9,762 nucleotides of DNA from CAYMJO01 sp964391305 (GCA_964391305.1 CAYMJO010000036.1:1-9762); one strand, 5' to 3'. Shown: positions 1 to 6,349, numbered from the stretch's first letter. The notes: generated from the sequence alone by a model not told the origin. Numbers and translations are program-made.

Positions 1-47
1 AAGTAGGACATTTCTAAATCCTTGGAAGTAGGACATTTCTATTTCCC
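1..47 (+). repeat. Tandem repeat at left edge, likely insertion-sequence terminus
   Basis: Two copies of the 16-mer AAGTAGGACATTTCTA lie 25 bases apart, at 1-16 and 26-41. The second copy, extended to 47, gives a 21-base stretch (27-47) that is matched exactly, in inverted orientation, by 9740-9760 at the other edge. Short tandem boxes of this kind are known from the ends of some insertion sequences, where transposase binds. No transposase gene is visible, so the family is not identified. The most likely reading is that the sequence runs into a multicopy element at this edge. Confidence 0.7.
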
Positions 48-69
48 GTTGACATCTTATTAAAAAAAT

Positions 70-98
70 TTGACTTATTGTTTTTTTTTTGCTATAAT
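70..98 (+). promoter_or_regulatory. Strong sigma70-type promoter
   Basis: TTGACT at 70-75 and a perfect TATAAT at 93-98 are separated by 17 bases, and TG at 90-91 makes an extended -10 (TGCTATAAT). This is one of the best promoter matches in the window. Transcription should begin near 105, only about 18 bases before the hairpin of an intrinsic terminator, so the main product may be a transcript of about 45 bases. A second TTGACA at 49-54, next to the edge repeat, has no matching -10. Confidence 0.75.
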
Positions 99-122
99 TA
101 AAGCCAGACAAGTTAAAATAAG

Positions 123-148
123 GGTGAACTCTGGGTTCGCCTTTTTTT
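123..148 (+). terminator. Intrinsic terminator just downstream of the 70-98 promoter
   Basis: GGTGAAC (123-129) pairs with GTTCGCC (135-141) around a five-base loop. The stem has seven pairs including one G-U, and seven T residues follow (142-148). This is a canonical Rho-independent terminator on the + strand. It could end a very short RNA, act as an attenuator for the gene at 374, or be left over from a neighbouring element. Confidence 0.75.
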
Positions 149-273
149 ATTCCTTCTGCACAAAAATCGCTAATAATAGGCAAAAAAGGCAAAACCAAAA
201 ATCTTATTGATCCTGAATTTAAATAAAAGCCTTATTTTTAGAGATTCCTTTCGTTTTTTCGTTTGAATATTTT
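149..273. other. AT-rich spacer with no recognisable gene
   Basis: No open reading frame with a credible start or product is visible here. A 13-base string AAGCCTTATTTTT at 227-239 recurs at 9638-9650, where it forms the 3' arm and start of the T-tract of a terminator. Here no good adjacent 5' arm is seen, so I do not call a terminator. Confidence 0.5.
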
Positions 274-303
274 TTGAAAAGTTTATTGATATATTTTTAT
301 AAA
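274..303 (+). promoter_or_regulatory. Probable promoter of the surface-protein/sortase cassette
   Basis: TTGAAA at 274-279 and TATAAA at 298-303 are 18 bases apart. A start near 310 would give a leader of about 64 bases for the gene at 374. Surrounding AT-richness makes chance matches easy, so this is a moderate call. Confidence 0.45.
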
Positions 304-326
304 AATGCTTAAATAACATGTTTCCC

Positions 327-350
327 TCCGTGTGATCTGAATCATACGGA
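327..350 (+). promoter_or_regulatory. Leader hairpin upstream of the surface-protein gene
   Basis: TCCGTGTGAT (327-336) pairs with ATCATACGGA (341-350) around a CTGA tetraloop, giving ten continuous pairs including one G-U. It lies 24 bases before the ATG at 374. TTTGAAAC and six T residues follow, so it could be a weak terminator or attenuator, or an mRNA-stabilising or translation-control structure. No Shine-Dalgarno sequence lies between it and the ATG. Confidence 0.5.
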
Positions 351-373
351 TTTGAAACTTTTTTAAAAAAAAC

Positions 374-2284
374 ATGAATAACAAACCTCCAAAAAACCTG
401 CCCCTCGGAGACGATAAGGGCTCAAAATATGACGAAAAACCGGATTTTCAAGAAAGGCCAGAACTGCCAAAACCTCCGGAGCCGCCAAGACCAGTGCCAC
501 CGCAATCGCCAATCAGACCAGAGCCTCCAAAACCGTCTGAAGCATCACAAAAACAAGGCTTTCAAAAATTTGGTGGAGCCGGCGGGCAAAAAATGCCTCA
601 AACATCTGCGTCCGAGAAACCAAGTGAAATACCTTCTTATAAAATCCCAAAAAACTTTGAAAAAAGAGTTAGTTATAGTGGAAAACCAAAACAAATCTTA
701 AAAAAATCAAACAACCAGTTCGCGCAGAGGAAATTCGATAGGGGAGACAAACCCATTGCACAACAGAACCAGAAAACCTTTGGTTTCAGGCAAAAATACA
801 AACCCAAAGATAAAAAAATGGTGCAATCTGGCGTTGGTAGAGCATCGGCATTTCAAAGATCAGAGTCATTAAAAACGAAAACTGGACAAGGAAAACTCCC
901 ACAAAAGCCAAAAACCAGCGAAACCGGCCCTCTTAAACAGATACGGAAACCAAAGGTCATAGTGCCTCCAAAAAGCTTCAGGGCAAGGACTTTTCCCATG
1001 GGTGCACTTGTTGCAATCGTTATCATCGCGGTAATAGCCGCGACTGGTCTTGTGGCTTATTTCGGATTTAGAAAACAAACGGTGAAACTTTACGATAGAA
1101 CTATCGCAATATTCACAGGAAAAGAAACACCAAAACCAGCGCCGACGCCAGTTCCAACCATAACTCCAACTCCGACAAAAGTGGCAACGCTCGAAAATGT
1201 GACATTTACCGAAAGCACGGACCCCGTTTCGGGATCAAAAGTGGAACCACAGGACGTGATAATCTACACACTGACGCTAAAAAACATGGGAGGGACAGAC
1301 CTTGCGAATTTATCTATAACAAACCCTCTGCCAGATGGAACTGAAAACCTCACTATACTAAGTACGCCAACCGGAGCCGCGGATAACTCTTCCGAAAAAT
1401 CAGTCGATATTTCCGGAATAAACTTAGCTACTGGAGAATCTCAAGCAATAAAATTCCAGACAACGGTAAAGGCAGACGTATCGAAAGAAACCATCATATC
1501 CAACAAGGCAACACTAGCGCAAAACGGAAGCAAGAAAATAAGCAACAACAATACGCCGTCAACGCTTAATGTAATCGGTGCTGAAACCCCCGCCGCAGGG
1601 TTGGTAGAGCTTGAAAAAAGCAAGGTTATCGAAAATAAAACCACGGGTAAAAGTGGAACAGACGTAGAAGCATCCCCCAAAGATGAAATCGCATACACAC
1701 TCACAGTAAAAAATAATTCTGATAAAGATATCACTGAAACCGTCATCGACGATCTTTCTGAAGTAGAAGACTTTGCGTCAGTCACAAATCCCATCGCCAC
1801 AGATTCCACGGGAACTTCTTTCGATGTTTCATATAATCAGACAAAAATCGAAAGTGAAATAACCCTAGGGCCTAGCGAAGAAGCGGAAATCACATTCGAT
1901 GCGACTATTCTAGACGGTTCCAAATGGAAAGATACGGATAAGGAGGCTACGAACACATTCGGCAACAAAGTTACACTTACTCTAATTGATACAACTCCAA
2001 AGCCCACGACAACCGCAATGCCGATACCAACCGCAACTCCCGCACCGACGGCAACAACGACTCCGACCCCAACACCGACTTCAACAGCAATACCAATACC
2101 AACGCCTACACCGACATCAACTACGACGGCCCCTGAAGAAACCGAAGATGAGACAACCAACAAAGAGGAAGCATCCGAAGTTGAGACGGGAGGAGAGTCA
2201 CTCTATATAATACTGGCAATATACGCCACCATAGTGGTCGCCGGGCTCGGACTTGTAAAGTACAGAAAAAAGCTGCTTGGTTAA
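374..2284 (+). CDS. DUF11-like surface protein with cytoplasmic N-terminus and sortase-signal-like C-terminus
   Basis: This 636-residue protein has two predicted membrane spans. Residues 1-207 carry no signal peptide: they are proline-rich (about 30-55), then rich in Lys, Arg and Gln, and look disordered and cytoplasmic. A hydrophobic span at about 208-231 is followed by a short Pro/Thr linker (252-269). Two Ig-like repeats follow (about 272-400 and 410-540), each with a pattern such as YTLTLKN or YTLTVKN typical of DUF11-type adhesin domains. A Pro/Thr stalk covers about 541-587 and an acidic stretch 588-605. The C-terminus has VETGG (603-607), a hydrophobic span (about 609-627) and KYRKK, resembling a degenerate LPxTG sorting signal. 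The sortase gene starts 32 bases downstream, so the pair is probably one operon and this protein its likely substrate. The exact role (adhesin, stalk or envelope tether) is unknown. The start has no Shine-Dalgarno sequence. Confidence 0.75.
   Translation: MNNKPPKNLPLGDDKGSKYDEKPDFQERPELPKPPEPPRPVPPQSPIRPEPPKPSEASQKQGFQKFGGAGGQKMPQTSASEKPSEIPSYKIPKNFEKRVSYSGKPKQILKKSNNQFAQRKFDRGDKPIAQQNQKTFGFRQKYKPKDKKMVQSGVGRASAFQRSESLKTKTGQGKLPQKPKTSETGPLKQIRKPKVIVPPKSFRARTFPMGALVAIVIIAVIAATGLVAYFGFRKQTVKLYDRTIAIFTGKETPKPAPTPVPTITPTPTKVATLENVTFTESTDPVSGSKVEPQDVIIYTLTLKNMGGTDLANLSITNPLPDGTENLTILSTPTGAADNSSEKSVDISGINLATGESQAIKFQTTVKADVSKETIISNKATLAQNGSKKISNNNTPSTLNVIGAETPAAGLVELEKSKVIENKTTGKSGTDVEASPKDEIAYTLTVKNNSDKDITETVIDDLSEVEDFASVTNPIATDSTGTSFDVSYNQTKIESEITLGPSEEAEITFDATILDGSKWKDTDKEATNTFGNKVTLTLIDTTPKPTTTAMPIPTATPAPTATTTPTPTPTSTAIPIPTPTPTSTTTAPEETEDETTNKEEASEVETGGESLYIILAIYATIVVAGLGLVKYRKKLLG
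1994..2134 (+). repeat. Low-complexity Pro/Thr-coding stalk region
   Basis: Repeating ACN and CCN codons encode alternating Thr and Pro with a few Ala, Ile and Ser (residues about 541-587 of the surface protein). Stalks of this type hold an ectodomain away from the membrane and are common before cell-surface anchors. The stretch may vary in length between strains because such DNA is prone to slippage. A shorter copy of the same style encodes residues 252-269 (1127-1180). Confidence 0.7.
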
Positions 2285-2316
2285 CAAGTTAACAAATATC
2301 CGTAACACTTAATAAT

Positions 2317-3285
2317 GTGATCCCAAAATTCATCAGTAGAAAAAATAAAATATTCTGGATAGTCTTTATCTTTTTTATGGTCTTAGCGATAAGCCCGATG
2401 TTTATAATGTTCGATAGTATAAAAGCTGAAGTTGGATTTTGGTTTTCGGATCAAAGCAGCATGGATACAAGTGAAGCACAGGATGAAGGAATTTTAGAAG
2501 AAAACACGCAAAAAAAAGATGGGGGTTCGGTTATCCAAACGCTTGATCGAGATCAAGACGGCCTCGTCGATTATTTAGAAACTGGTCTTTACATGACGGA
2601 TCCATTGGACACAGACACGGATAAAGACGGTTTTAAAGACGGGGAGGAAGTTAAAGCCGGCTATGACCCAAAGAGCCATTTTAAATCAAAAATTGATCTT
2701 GATGACGATATGCTCCCAGACTCTCTTGAAATTGACAAAATTGGAACGGATCCAAATAACGCAGACACGGACTCGGACGGCGTAAAAGACGGCGAGGAGG
2801 TCACAAGCGGTACTGATCCAAAATCCGACAAAGTGGCAAGAATAAATCCAGATCTTTATGAATACCGCTTAAAAATTCCAAAAATTAATACAGATGCCCC
2901 AATTATTTTCACAGAAACTAAAGACGAAAGCGAGATATACGAAGCTCTAAAACACGGCTATGCGCATTACGCGAACACGGCCATCCCTCCAGAAACGGGC
3001 ACAACCGTAATTTTCTGTCATAGTTCTGGCAGATTCGGTTCAAAGGGAGAATACGACACGCTTTGCGCAAAAGTTGACGAGCTTGAGCGAGGCGATGTTT
3101 TCACTCTTGAGGGCGGAAACACTAAGTTCGAATATAGAGTAACCTCTGTAAAAAACGATTACGATCCAGCCGATCCGAAAATTTTCAGAAAAACAAATAG
3201 GCCTAATTTGGATATAATTTCATGTTATCCCGTTGGAACAAACCATAAAAGAATCGTGGTAAGAAGTGAAATGGTTCAAAAATAA
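2317..3285 (+). CDS. Sortase with Asp-rich calcium-binding-type repeats
   Basis: Sortases are membrane-bound transpeptidases that cut a C-terminal sorting signal and join the protein to another molecule. This 322-residue protein starts at GTG, giving an N-terminal membrane anchor (about 12-32). Residues about 76-170 hold Asp-rich motifs of the thrombospondin type 3/EF-hand-like kind (DRDQDG, DTDKDG, DTDSDG), which normally bind calcium. The catalytic domain fills about 180-322. Its expected residues are visible: His235 in FCHSSG, Cys303 in IISCYP and Arg312 in NHKRIVV. The class cannot be fixed by eye. It sits 32 bases after a gene with a sortase-signal-like end, which supports an enzyme-substrate pair. 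The Asp-rich module is shared with the small protein at 9310. No later start keeps the membrane anchor, and no clear Shine-Dalgarno sequence is seen. Confidence 0.88.
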   Translation: MIPKFISRKNKIFWIVFIFFMVLAISPMFIMFDSIKAEVGFWFSDQSSMDTSEAQDEGILEENTQKKDGGSVIQTLDRDQDGLVDYLETGLYMTDPLDTDTDKDGFKDGEEVKAGYDPKSHFKSKIDLDDDMLPDSLEIDKIGTDPNNADTDSDGVKDGEEVTSGTDPKSDKVARINPDLYEYRLKIPKINTDAPIIFTETKDESEIYEALKHGYAHYANTAIPPETGTTVIFCHSSGRFGSKGEYDTLCAKVDELERGDVFTLEGGNTKFEYRVTSVKNDYDPADPKIFRKTNRPNLDIISCYPVGTNHKRIVVRSEMVQK

Positions 3286-3332
3286 AAAAATTCCCGGCAA
3301 AAATTAAATTTTAAAAAAGCTTGGAATTTTTT
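3285..3332. terminator. Possible bidirectional terminator between convergent genes
   Basis: AAAAAATTCC (3285-3294) and GGAATTTTTT (3323-3332) are perfect inverted arms of ten bases around a 28-base AT-rich loop. Each strand therefore ends in a run of T, as expected between the sortase gene (+) and the PRC-barrel gene (-). The stem is AT-rich and the loop long, so its strength is uncertain. Confidence 0.4.
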
Positions 3333-3411
3333 GTTAGATTAATTCAAATGCTTGAATTTCCCAAGGCATCTGTCTACGAACAAGCAAAACTATCAATTAA
3401 TTCTAGAATTT

Positions 3412-3945
3412 TCAAAGCGACGCTCCGGTCCCAACGCCTACATATTCAGATTCAACTTTCGCCCCAGACTTAACTTCTTTTTTAACTATTCCGTCCCTAA
3501 CGATTATTTTGTCCTTTCCTATATATAAAATATCATCCTTGGGAATCATCAACTTATTCACAAATATTTTCAAAATCGCCGCATTCGACACGAATATCCT
3601 CTGAATTTTCCAAGAAATATCATCAAACTCAAAATCAGAAACTCTGCCAAGGATATGTCCACTTTCCGTCTCAACCTTATTTTTCAAAATAAAACTTCTA
3701 GACTTCAACACTTCGTTTACTTCTTTCTTCTTTGCGGAATCTTCACTAAACGCATCAAACAAAAGCTGTCCACGAGAAAGAGATCTAAAATGATCCGGCG
3801 TAAAAATAGCCTTTTTACCGGCAAAAGCTAAAACAGCGCCAAAATCCGGGTGAACAATAATATCTACAAGCTTGTCCTGAAAAGTTTTTTGGCTTTTTAT
3901 TTTTATTTCAAGTCCAATGATTTTTTTTGCCTTAAAAATCGGCAT
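3412..3945 (-). CDS. PRC-barrel domain protein (two copies)
   Basis: The 177-residue protein appears to have two PRC-barrel-like halves. The first covers about 9-78 (KIIGLEIKIK through the VHPDFGAVLAF strand region). The second covers about 87-150 and has the clearer signature, with SGHILGRVSDFEFDD followed by a beta-rich stretch. PRC-barrels are small beta domains found in RimM (ribosome maturation), in photosynthetic reaction centre H subunits and in many stand-alone proteins of unclear role. No membrane span or signal peptide is seen, so it is probably cytoplasmic. It lies 101 bases downstream of jag on the same strand and may be the last gene of that transcription unit. Its function is unknown, though its place beside RNA and ribosome genes is compatible with an RNA-related role. 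No Shine-Dalgarno sequence precedes the ATG. Confidence 0.65.
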   Translation of the reverse strand: MPIFKAKKIIGLEIKIKSQKTFQDKLVDIIVHPDFGAVLAFAGKKAIFTPDHFRSLSRGQLLFDAFSEDSAKKKEVNEVLKSRSFILKNKVETESGHILGRVSDFEFDDISWKIQRIFVSNAAILKIFVNKLMIPKDDILYIGKDKIIVRDGIVKKEVKSGAKVESEYVGVGTGASL

Positions 3946-4046
3946 ATTTTTAACATGGATAAAAACAAAAGATAGTAGGGGATAATAAAAAATAACTGGG
4001 AAACTTCGCGATATTTAACATTATCTCTGACTGATCCCGCACTATT

Positions 4047-4520
4047 TTATCTTTGAGGCCTTACCACAATACGCCTGTCTTCACCCTCTCCGAAGCTCTC
4101 CGTTGTCACCTCTTCATTTTCCGCAAGTTCAAGATGAACAAGACGCCGCTCAAATGAATTCATCGGACTAAGCACGACAAGCCTATTGTTGGCAACAACC
4201 TGTTTTGCAGCTCCTCGGGCGATCTCTTTTAGACGCGCCGTTCTTTCTTTTTTATAATCATTTATATCCACGAGTAAATGAACTCCATCATCCTCGTTCA
4301 TGCTCCTTTTGAAGATAATCCGAGTTATATGCTGCAGAGCGATCAAATTCATTCCATCATACCCGATAAGGATTCCCGGGTCTTTAACTTCAAGGTTCAA
4401 ACTAAGAATGTTGTCTTTGGGGTCATCGCTCTTTTCAAAACTTATTTTGGGATCTTCGGACAAAAACGAAAAAATTTTCTTAATTATTTTTCTAATGGAT
4501 TGCTGAAGACCTTTATCCAT
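4047..4520 (-). CDS. jag: KH-R3H RNA-binding protein Jag/KhpB
   Basis: Jag (KhpB) is a cytoplasmic RNA-binding protein usually encoded beside yidC. In Gram-positive bacteria the family is linked to cell division and envelope growth. The KH domain spans about 36-86 and contains the RNA-binding loop GYDG (53-56) in GILIGYDGMNLIALQ. The R3H domain spans about 90-157, and its Arg-x-x-x-His motif is Arg125 to His129 in PMNSFERRLVHLEL, closely matching the family pattern. At 157 residues it is shorter than usual because the N-terminal Jag-N domain is absent, a form I believe occurs in reduced genomes. The start lies six bases after the yidC stop, so the two are probably co-transcribed. It has no clear Shine-Dalgarno sequence, so translation may be coupled to yidC. 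Confidence 0.9.
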   Translation of the reverse strand: MDKGLQQSIRKIIKKIFSFLSEDPKISFEKSDDPKDNILSLNLEVKDPGILIGYDGMNLIALQHITRIIFKRSMNEDDGVHLLVDINDYKKERTARLKEIARGAAKQVVANNRLVVLSPMNSFERRLVHLELAENEEVTTESFGEGEDRRIVVRPQR

Positions 4521-4526
4521 AATTTT

Positions 4527-5339
4527 TTAATTACGCTTTTTTTTAGACCCGCTTTGAATATCCTTAAACTCCAGCCTCTCTTTTTTCTTCATTATATACC
4601 ACTGTTGCGCAATGGCAAATAATGTGGTCACAACCCAATAAAATGCGAGTCCGGAAGGAAGGCTCACCGCTATAAAAACGGTGATAATGGGCATAAAATA
4701 CGTCATCTGTTTCGTCATATTCGAGGCGGCATCCATCGGATCCTGCTGTTTTTTCTTTTTCATCTGCTTTTTGCGTTCCTCCTCATTTTTGAGCTCTTGT
4801 TTTGTCTTTACTTTTAGAAGCATCCAGGATTGGATGAATTGAAGAGCGCCCGCAAGTATGGCAAGCCAAATATTTGGAACTGACAAATCCAAAAACCCCA
4901 AAAAATTCGCTTCTATGCGTCCGGGATTTGGAACGAAAGAATAAAGATTGCCAAGCTCTGCGGCATTCGATAATCCATCTCTAAAAACTCCATACAATGC
5001 TATAAGTATCGGAAGCTGAATCAAAAGAGGAAGACATGAAGAAAAAGGATTTATTTTATTCTCCTTATAAAATTTCATCAACTCGCGGCTCTGCCGCTCC
5101 TTGTCATTCTTGTACTTCGCCTTTATCGCATTCATCTTCGGCTGTAGCTTCTGCATGTCCCTCTGTGCAAGAATCGACTTGTTCGACATTGAAAAAAGCG
5201 CGAATTTTATGATCAAAGTCATAAATATAATAGCAAGGCCTACCGCAATAGTTTTGTCGGGAATAATATCGTACAAAAAAACCATCGCGTTGAAAAGCGG
5301 CTTATATAGAACATCGTTATAAATCGTCATTAAAAACAT
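4527..5339 (-). CDS. yidC: Membrane protein insertase YidC (Oxa1 family)
   Basis: YidC inserts and folds membrane proteins, alone or with SecYEG. The 270-residue length and the lack of a large periplasmic domain match the Gram-positive/Oxa1 form. Hydrophobic spans lie at about 14-28, 31-51, 101-121, 147-171 and 209-247 (the last region may hold more than one pass). A Lys-rich cytoplasmic loop covers about 176-200, and the C-terminus is basic (KKKRN), as in versions that contact ribosomes. The family motif NPFSSCLPLLIQLPILIALY (97-116) is clear. The groove arginine of the family aligns with Lys45 (TLIIKFALFSM), and the usual Leu-Pro-Leu after it reads Phe-Ser-Met. Met4 is an alternative start. 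yidD lies 15 bases upstream and jag six bases downstream. Confidence 0.93.
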   Translation of the reverse strand: MFLMTIYNDVLYKPLFNAMVFLYDIIPDKTIAVGLAIIFMTLIIKFALFSMSNKSILAQRDMQKLQPKMNAIKAKYKNDKERQSRELMKFYKENKINPFSSCLPLLIQLPILIALYGVFRDGLSNAAELGNLYSFVPNPGRIEANFLGFLDLSVPNIWLAILAGALQFIQSWMLLKVKTKQELKNEEERKKQMKKKKQQDPMDAASNMTKQMTYFMPIITVFIAVSLPSGLAFYWVVTTLFAIAQQWYIMKKKERLEFKDIQSGSKKKRN

Positions 5340-5354
5340 ATTTATAAAAAGTTT

Positions 5355-5603
5355 TTACCGTTTTTTTGGAACCTCGTCTACTCCACCACTGGACAGGGGA
5401 TTACACCTTAAAATTCTTTTAAAAGCCATCCAGCTGCCAACGCAAACGCCAAACCTGTCTATCGCCGTGTATCCATACCTAGAGCATGTCGGATAGAATC
5501 TGCAACATCCATACGGATAGAAATGCGAAAATAAAAAACCGTGATCAGGCGAAATGGTTTTTTGATACAGTTTTATAAGTCCTAAAATGATTTTTTTCAC
5601 CAT
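5355..5603 (-). CDS. yidD: Membrane protein insertion efficiency factor YidD
   Basis: YidD is a small Cys-rich protein at the inner face of the membrane that assists YidC-dependent insertion. This 82-residue copy has the family core CCRFYPTCSRY (33-43), preceded by an amphipathic, basic N-terminus (KKIILGLIKLYQKTISPD). Near the end it has RCNPLSSGGVDEVP (66-79), where most homologues read GGxDPVP. Its length is normal for the family. It lies between rnpA (35 bases upstream) and yidC (15 bases downstream), the usual order. The nearest purine-rich sequence is too far from the ATG to be a convincing ribosome binding site. Confidence 0.93.
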   Translation of the reverse strand: MVKKIILGLIKLYQKTISPDHGFLFSHFYPYGCCRFYPTCSRYGYTAIDRFGVCVGSWMAFKRILRCNPLSSGGVDEVPKKR

Positions 5604-5638
5604 AAAAATAGATGCCTAAATCCAGCCGTTGCCCAATT

Positions 5639-5980
5639 TTAAAGCATTCCCGCCTTTTTTAAAAGCTTAATAATAACCTTTTTCAGTTTGTCATGGCTCA
5701 TATCAGCCGCACCTCTGCCAAAACGCACAACTATATCAAATCCACTGGAAACGTCATTGATCCTCTGTAAAAAAACCTCGGATGCACGTCTTTTTAAAAG
5801 ATTCCTGTCCACCGCTCTCTTGGACACAGATAGAGGAACCACAAATGCGAACTTGGACTCCACGGGTTTCTTCTGTTTTAAAACGGAGAGCCCGACACAA
5901 TATTCCCTGAATTTTCTACCGCGTCTGTTGACCTTTTTTATGAGCCAGCTTTTTTGAAGTCTGTACCTTTGAGGCAACAT
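5639..5980 (-). CDS. rnpA: Ribonuclease P protein component
   Basis: RnpA is the protein subunit of ribonuclease P and helps the catalytic RNA cut 5' leaders from pre-tRNAs. The 113-residue product carries the family's RNA-binding signature SKRAVDRNLLKRRASE (53-68). It opens with LPQRYRLQKSWLIKKV, where most homologues have a similar Leu-x-x-xx-Arg-Leu start, and the length is normal. The catalytic RNA gene is not in this window. It lies 55 bases downstream of rpmH, separated by a hairpin that may lower its expression relative to L34. No Shine-Dalgarno sequence is seen before the ATG. Confidence 0.95.
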   Translation of the reverse strand: MLPQRYRLQKSWLIKKVNRRGRKFREYCVGLSVLKQKKPVESKFAFVVPLSVSKRAVDRNLLKRRASEVFLQRINDVSSGFDIVVRFGRGAADMSHDKLKKVIIKLLKKAGML

Positions 5981-5997
5981 ATAAAAAACTTAAAATA

Positions 5998-6025
5998 CAG
6001 AGACCTTTAAAAAAAGGACTCTCTG
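5998..6025 (-). promoter_or_regulatory. Hairpin between rpmH and rnpA
   Basis: On the transcribed (-) strand CAGAGA (6025-6020) pairs with TCTCTG (6003-5998), and CCTTT (6017-6013) pairs with AAAGG (6008-6004), with a two-base bulge and a four-base loop. That is eleven pairs, followed by the T-rich TATTTTAAGTTTTTT. It could be a partial terminator, or a processing or stabilising element that sets the ratio of abundant L34 to scarce RnpA. Which of these applies is inference. Confidence 0.55.
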
Positions 6026-6035
6026 GTTTTTTAAA

Positions 6036-6194
6036 TCATAACCCGTCTTGAACGGTAAGTCCGTATCTTTTCTTTAAACGTCTTCTTTTCAAAACCCTTC
6101 TTCCCGTCTTTGTACGCATGCGTGCTCTAAAACCGCAAGTCATTCTGCGTTTTCTCTTTTTGGGCTGATATGTTCTTTTCGTAGATTGACCCAT
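6036..6194 (-). CDS. rpmH: 50S ribosomal protein L34
   Basis: L34 is a small basic protein of the large ribosomal subunit. The 52-residue product reads MGQSTKRTYQPKKRKRR, then an RxxxGFRARMRTKTGRR-type core (about 17-33) and LKRRRLKKR. This is the typical L34 sequence with a four-residue N-terminal extension and a C-terminal GLTVQDGL tail, so it is slightly longer than the usual 44-46 residues. The gene ends in TGA directly after the conserved region. It is the first gene of the leftward cluster and the only one in the window with a strong Shine-Dalgarno sequence (6201-6209). It also has a near-consensus promoter at 6270-6298, as expected for a ribosomal protein gene. Confidence 0.96.
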   Translation of the reverse strand: MGQSTKRTYQPKKRKRRMTCGFRARMRTKTGRRVLKRRRLKKRYGLTVQDGL

Positions 6195-6200
6195 CTTTTA

Positions 6201-6209
6201 TTCCTCTCT
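6201..6209 (-). promoter_or_regulatory. Strong Shine-Dalgarno sequence of rpmH
   Basis: On the - strand AGAGAGGAA ends six bases before the rpmH ATG at 6194. It fixes that start and stands out because the other genes of the window have no comparable site. Confidence 0.8.
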
Positions 6210-6269
6210 GCTTGTTGATGATTCTGCACCAGCCGCATTTAACCAAACAAACAGTTTCAATTAAAATGG

Positions 6270-6298
6270 AGTATAACAATATTAAATCTCTCCGTCAA
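6270..6298 (-). promoter_or_regulatory. Promoter of the rpmH cluster
   Basis: On the - strand TTGACG (6298-6293) and TATACT (6275-6270) are 17 bases apart, differing from consensus by one base each. Transcription should start near 6263 and give a leader of about 69 bases. It probably drives rpmH and, beyond the 5998-6025 hairpin, rnpA, yidD, yidC and jag. Confidence 0.8.
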
Positions 6299-6349
6299 CG
6301 ATTTGTCTTTAACAACTCTTTTTATTTTTAAAAAAATGTCAATGAAAAT

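Noticed and set aside
182..239. Terminator formed by AAAAAAGGC (182-190) and GCCTTATTTTT (229-239)
   Set aside because: Only about five good pairs can form across a loop of nearly 40 bases, and no gene ends nearby.
1441..1809. Antisense 122-codon frame opposite the DUF11-like repeats
   Set aside because: No homology is recognised, it has no ribosome binding site, and the + strand encodes a coherent multi-domain protein.
1994..2134. CRISPR-like or minisatellite array
   Set aside because: The repeat is an in-frame, irregular Pro/Thr codon run without fixed repeat and spacer lengths.
1837..2163. Antisense reading frame rich in Val and Gly opposite the surface-protein gene
   Set aside because: It is the mirror of the Pro/Thr-coding repeat and other codons of the real gene, with low-complexity content and no start signal.
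4278..4622. + strand frame of 114 codons across jag and the end of yidC
   Set aside because: It overlaps two well-supported conserved genes on the other strand and has no family features.
6036..6038. Possible UGA recoding (glycine code of some candidate phyla)
   Set aside because: TGA ends rpmH and the PRC-barrel gene at sensible C-termini, and no conserved protein here needs an internal UGA read as an amino acid.
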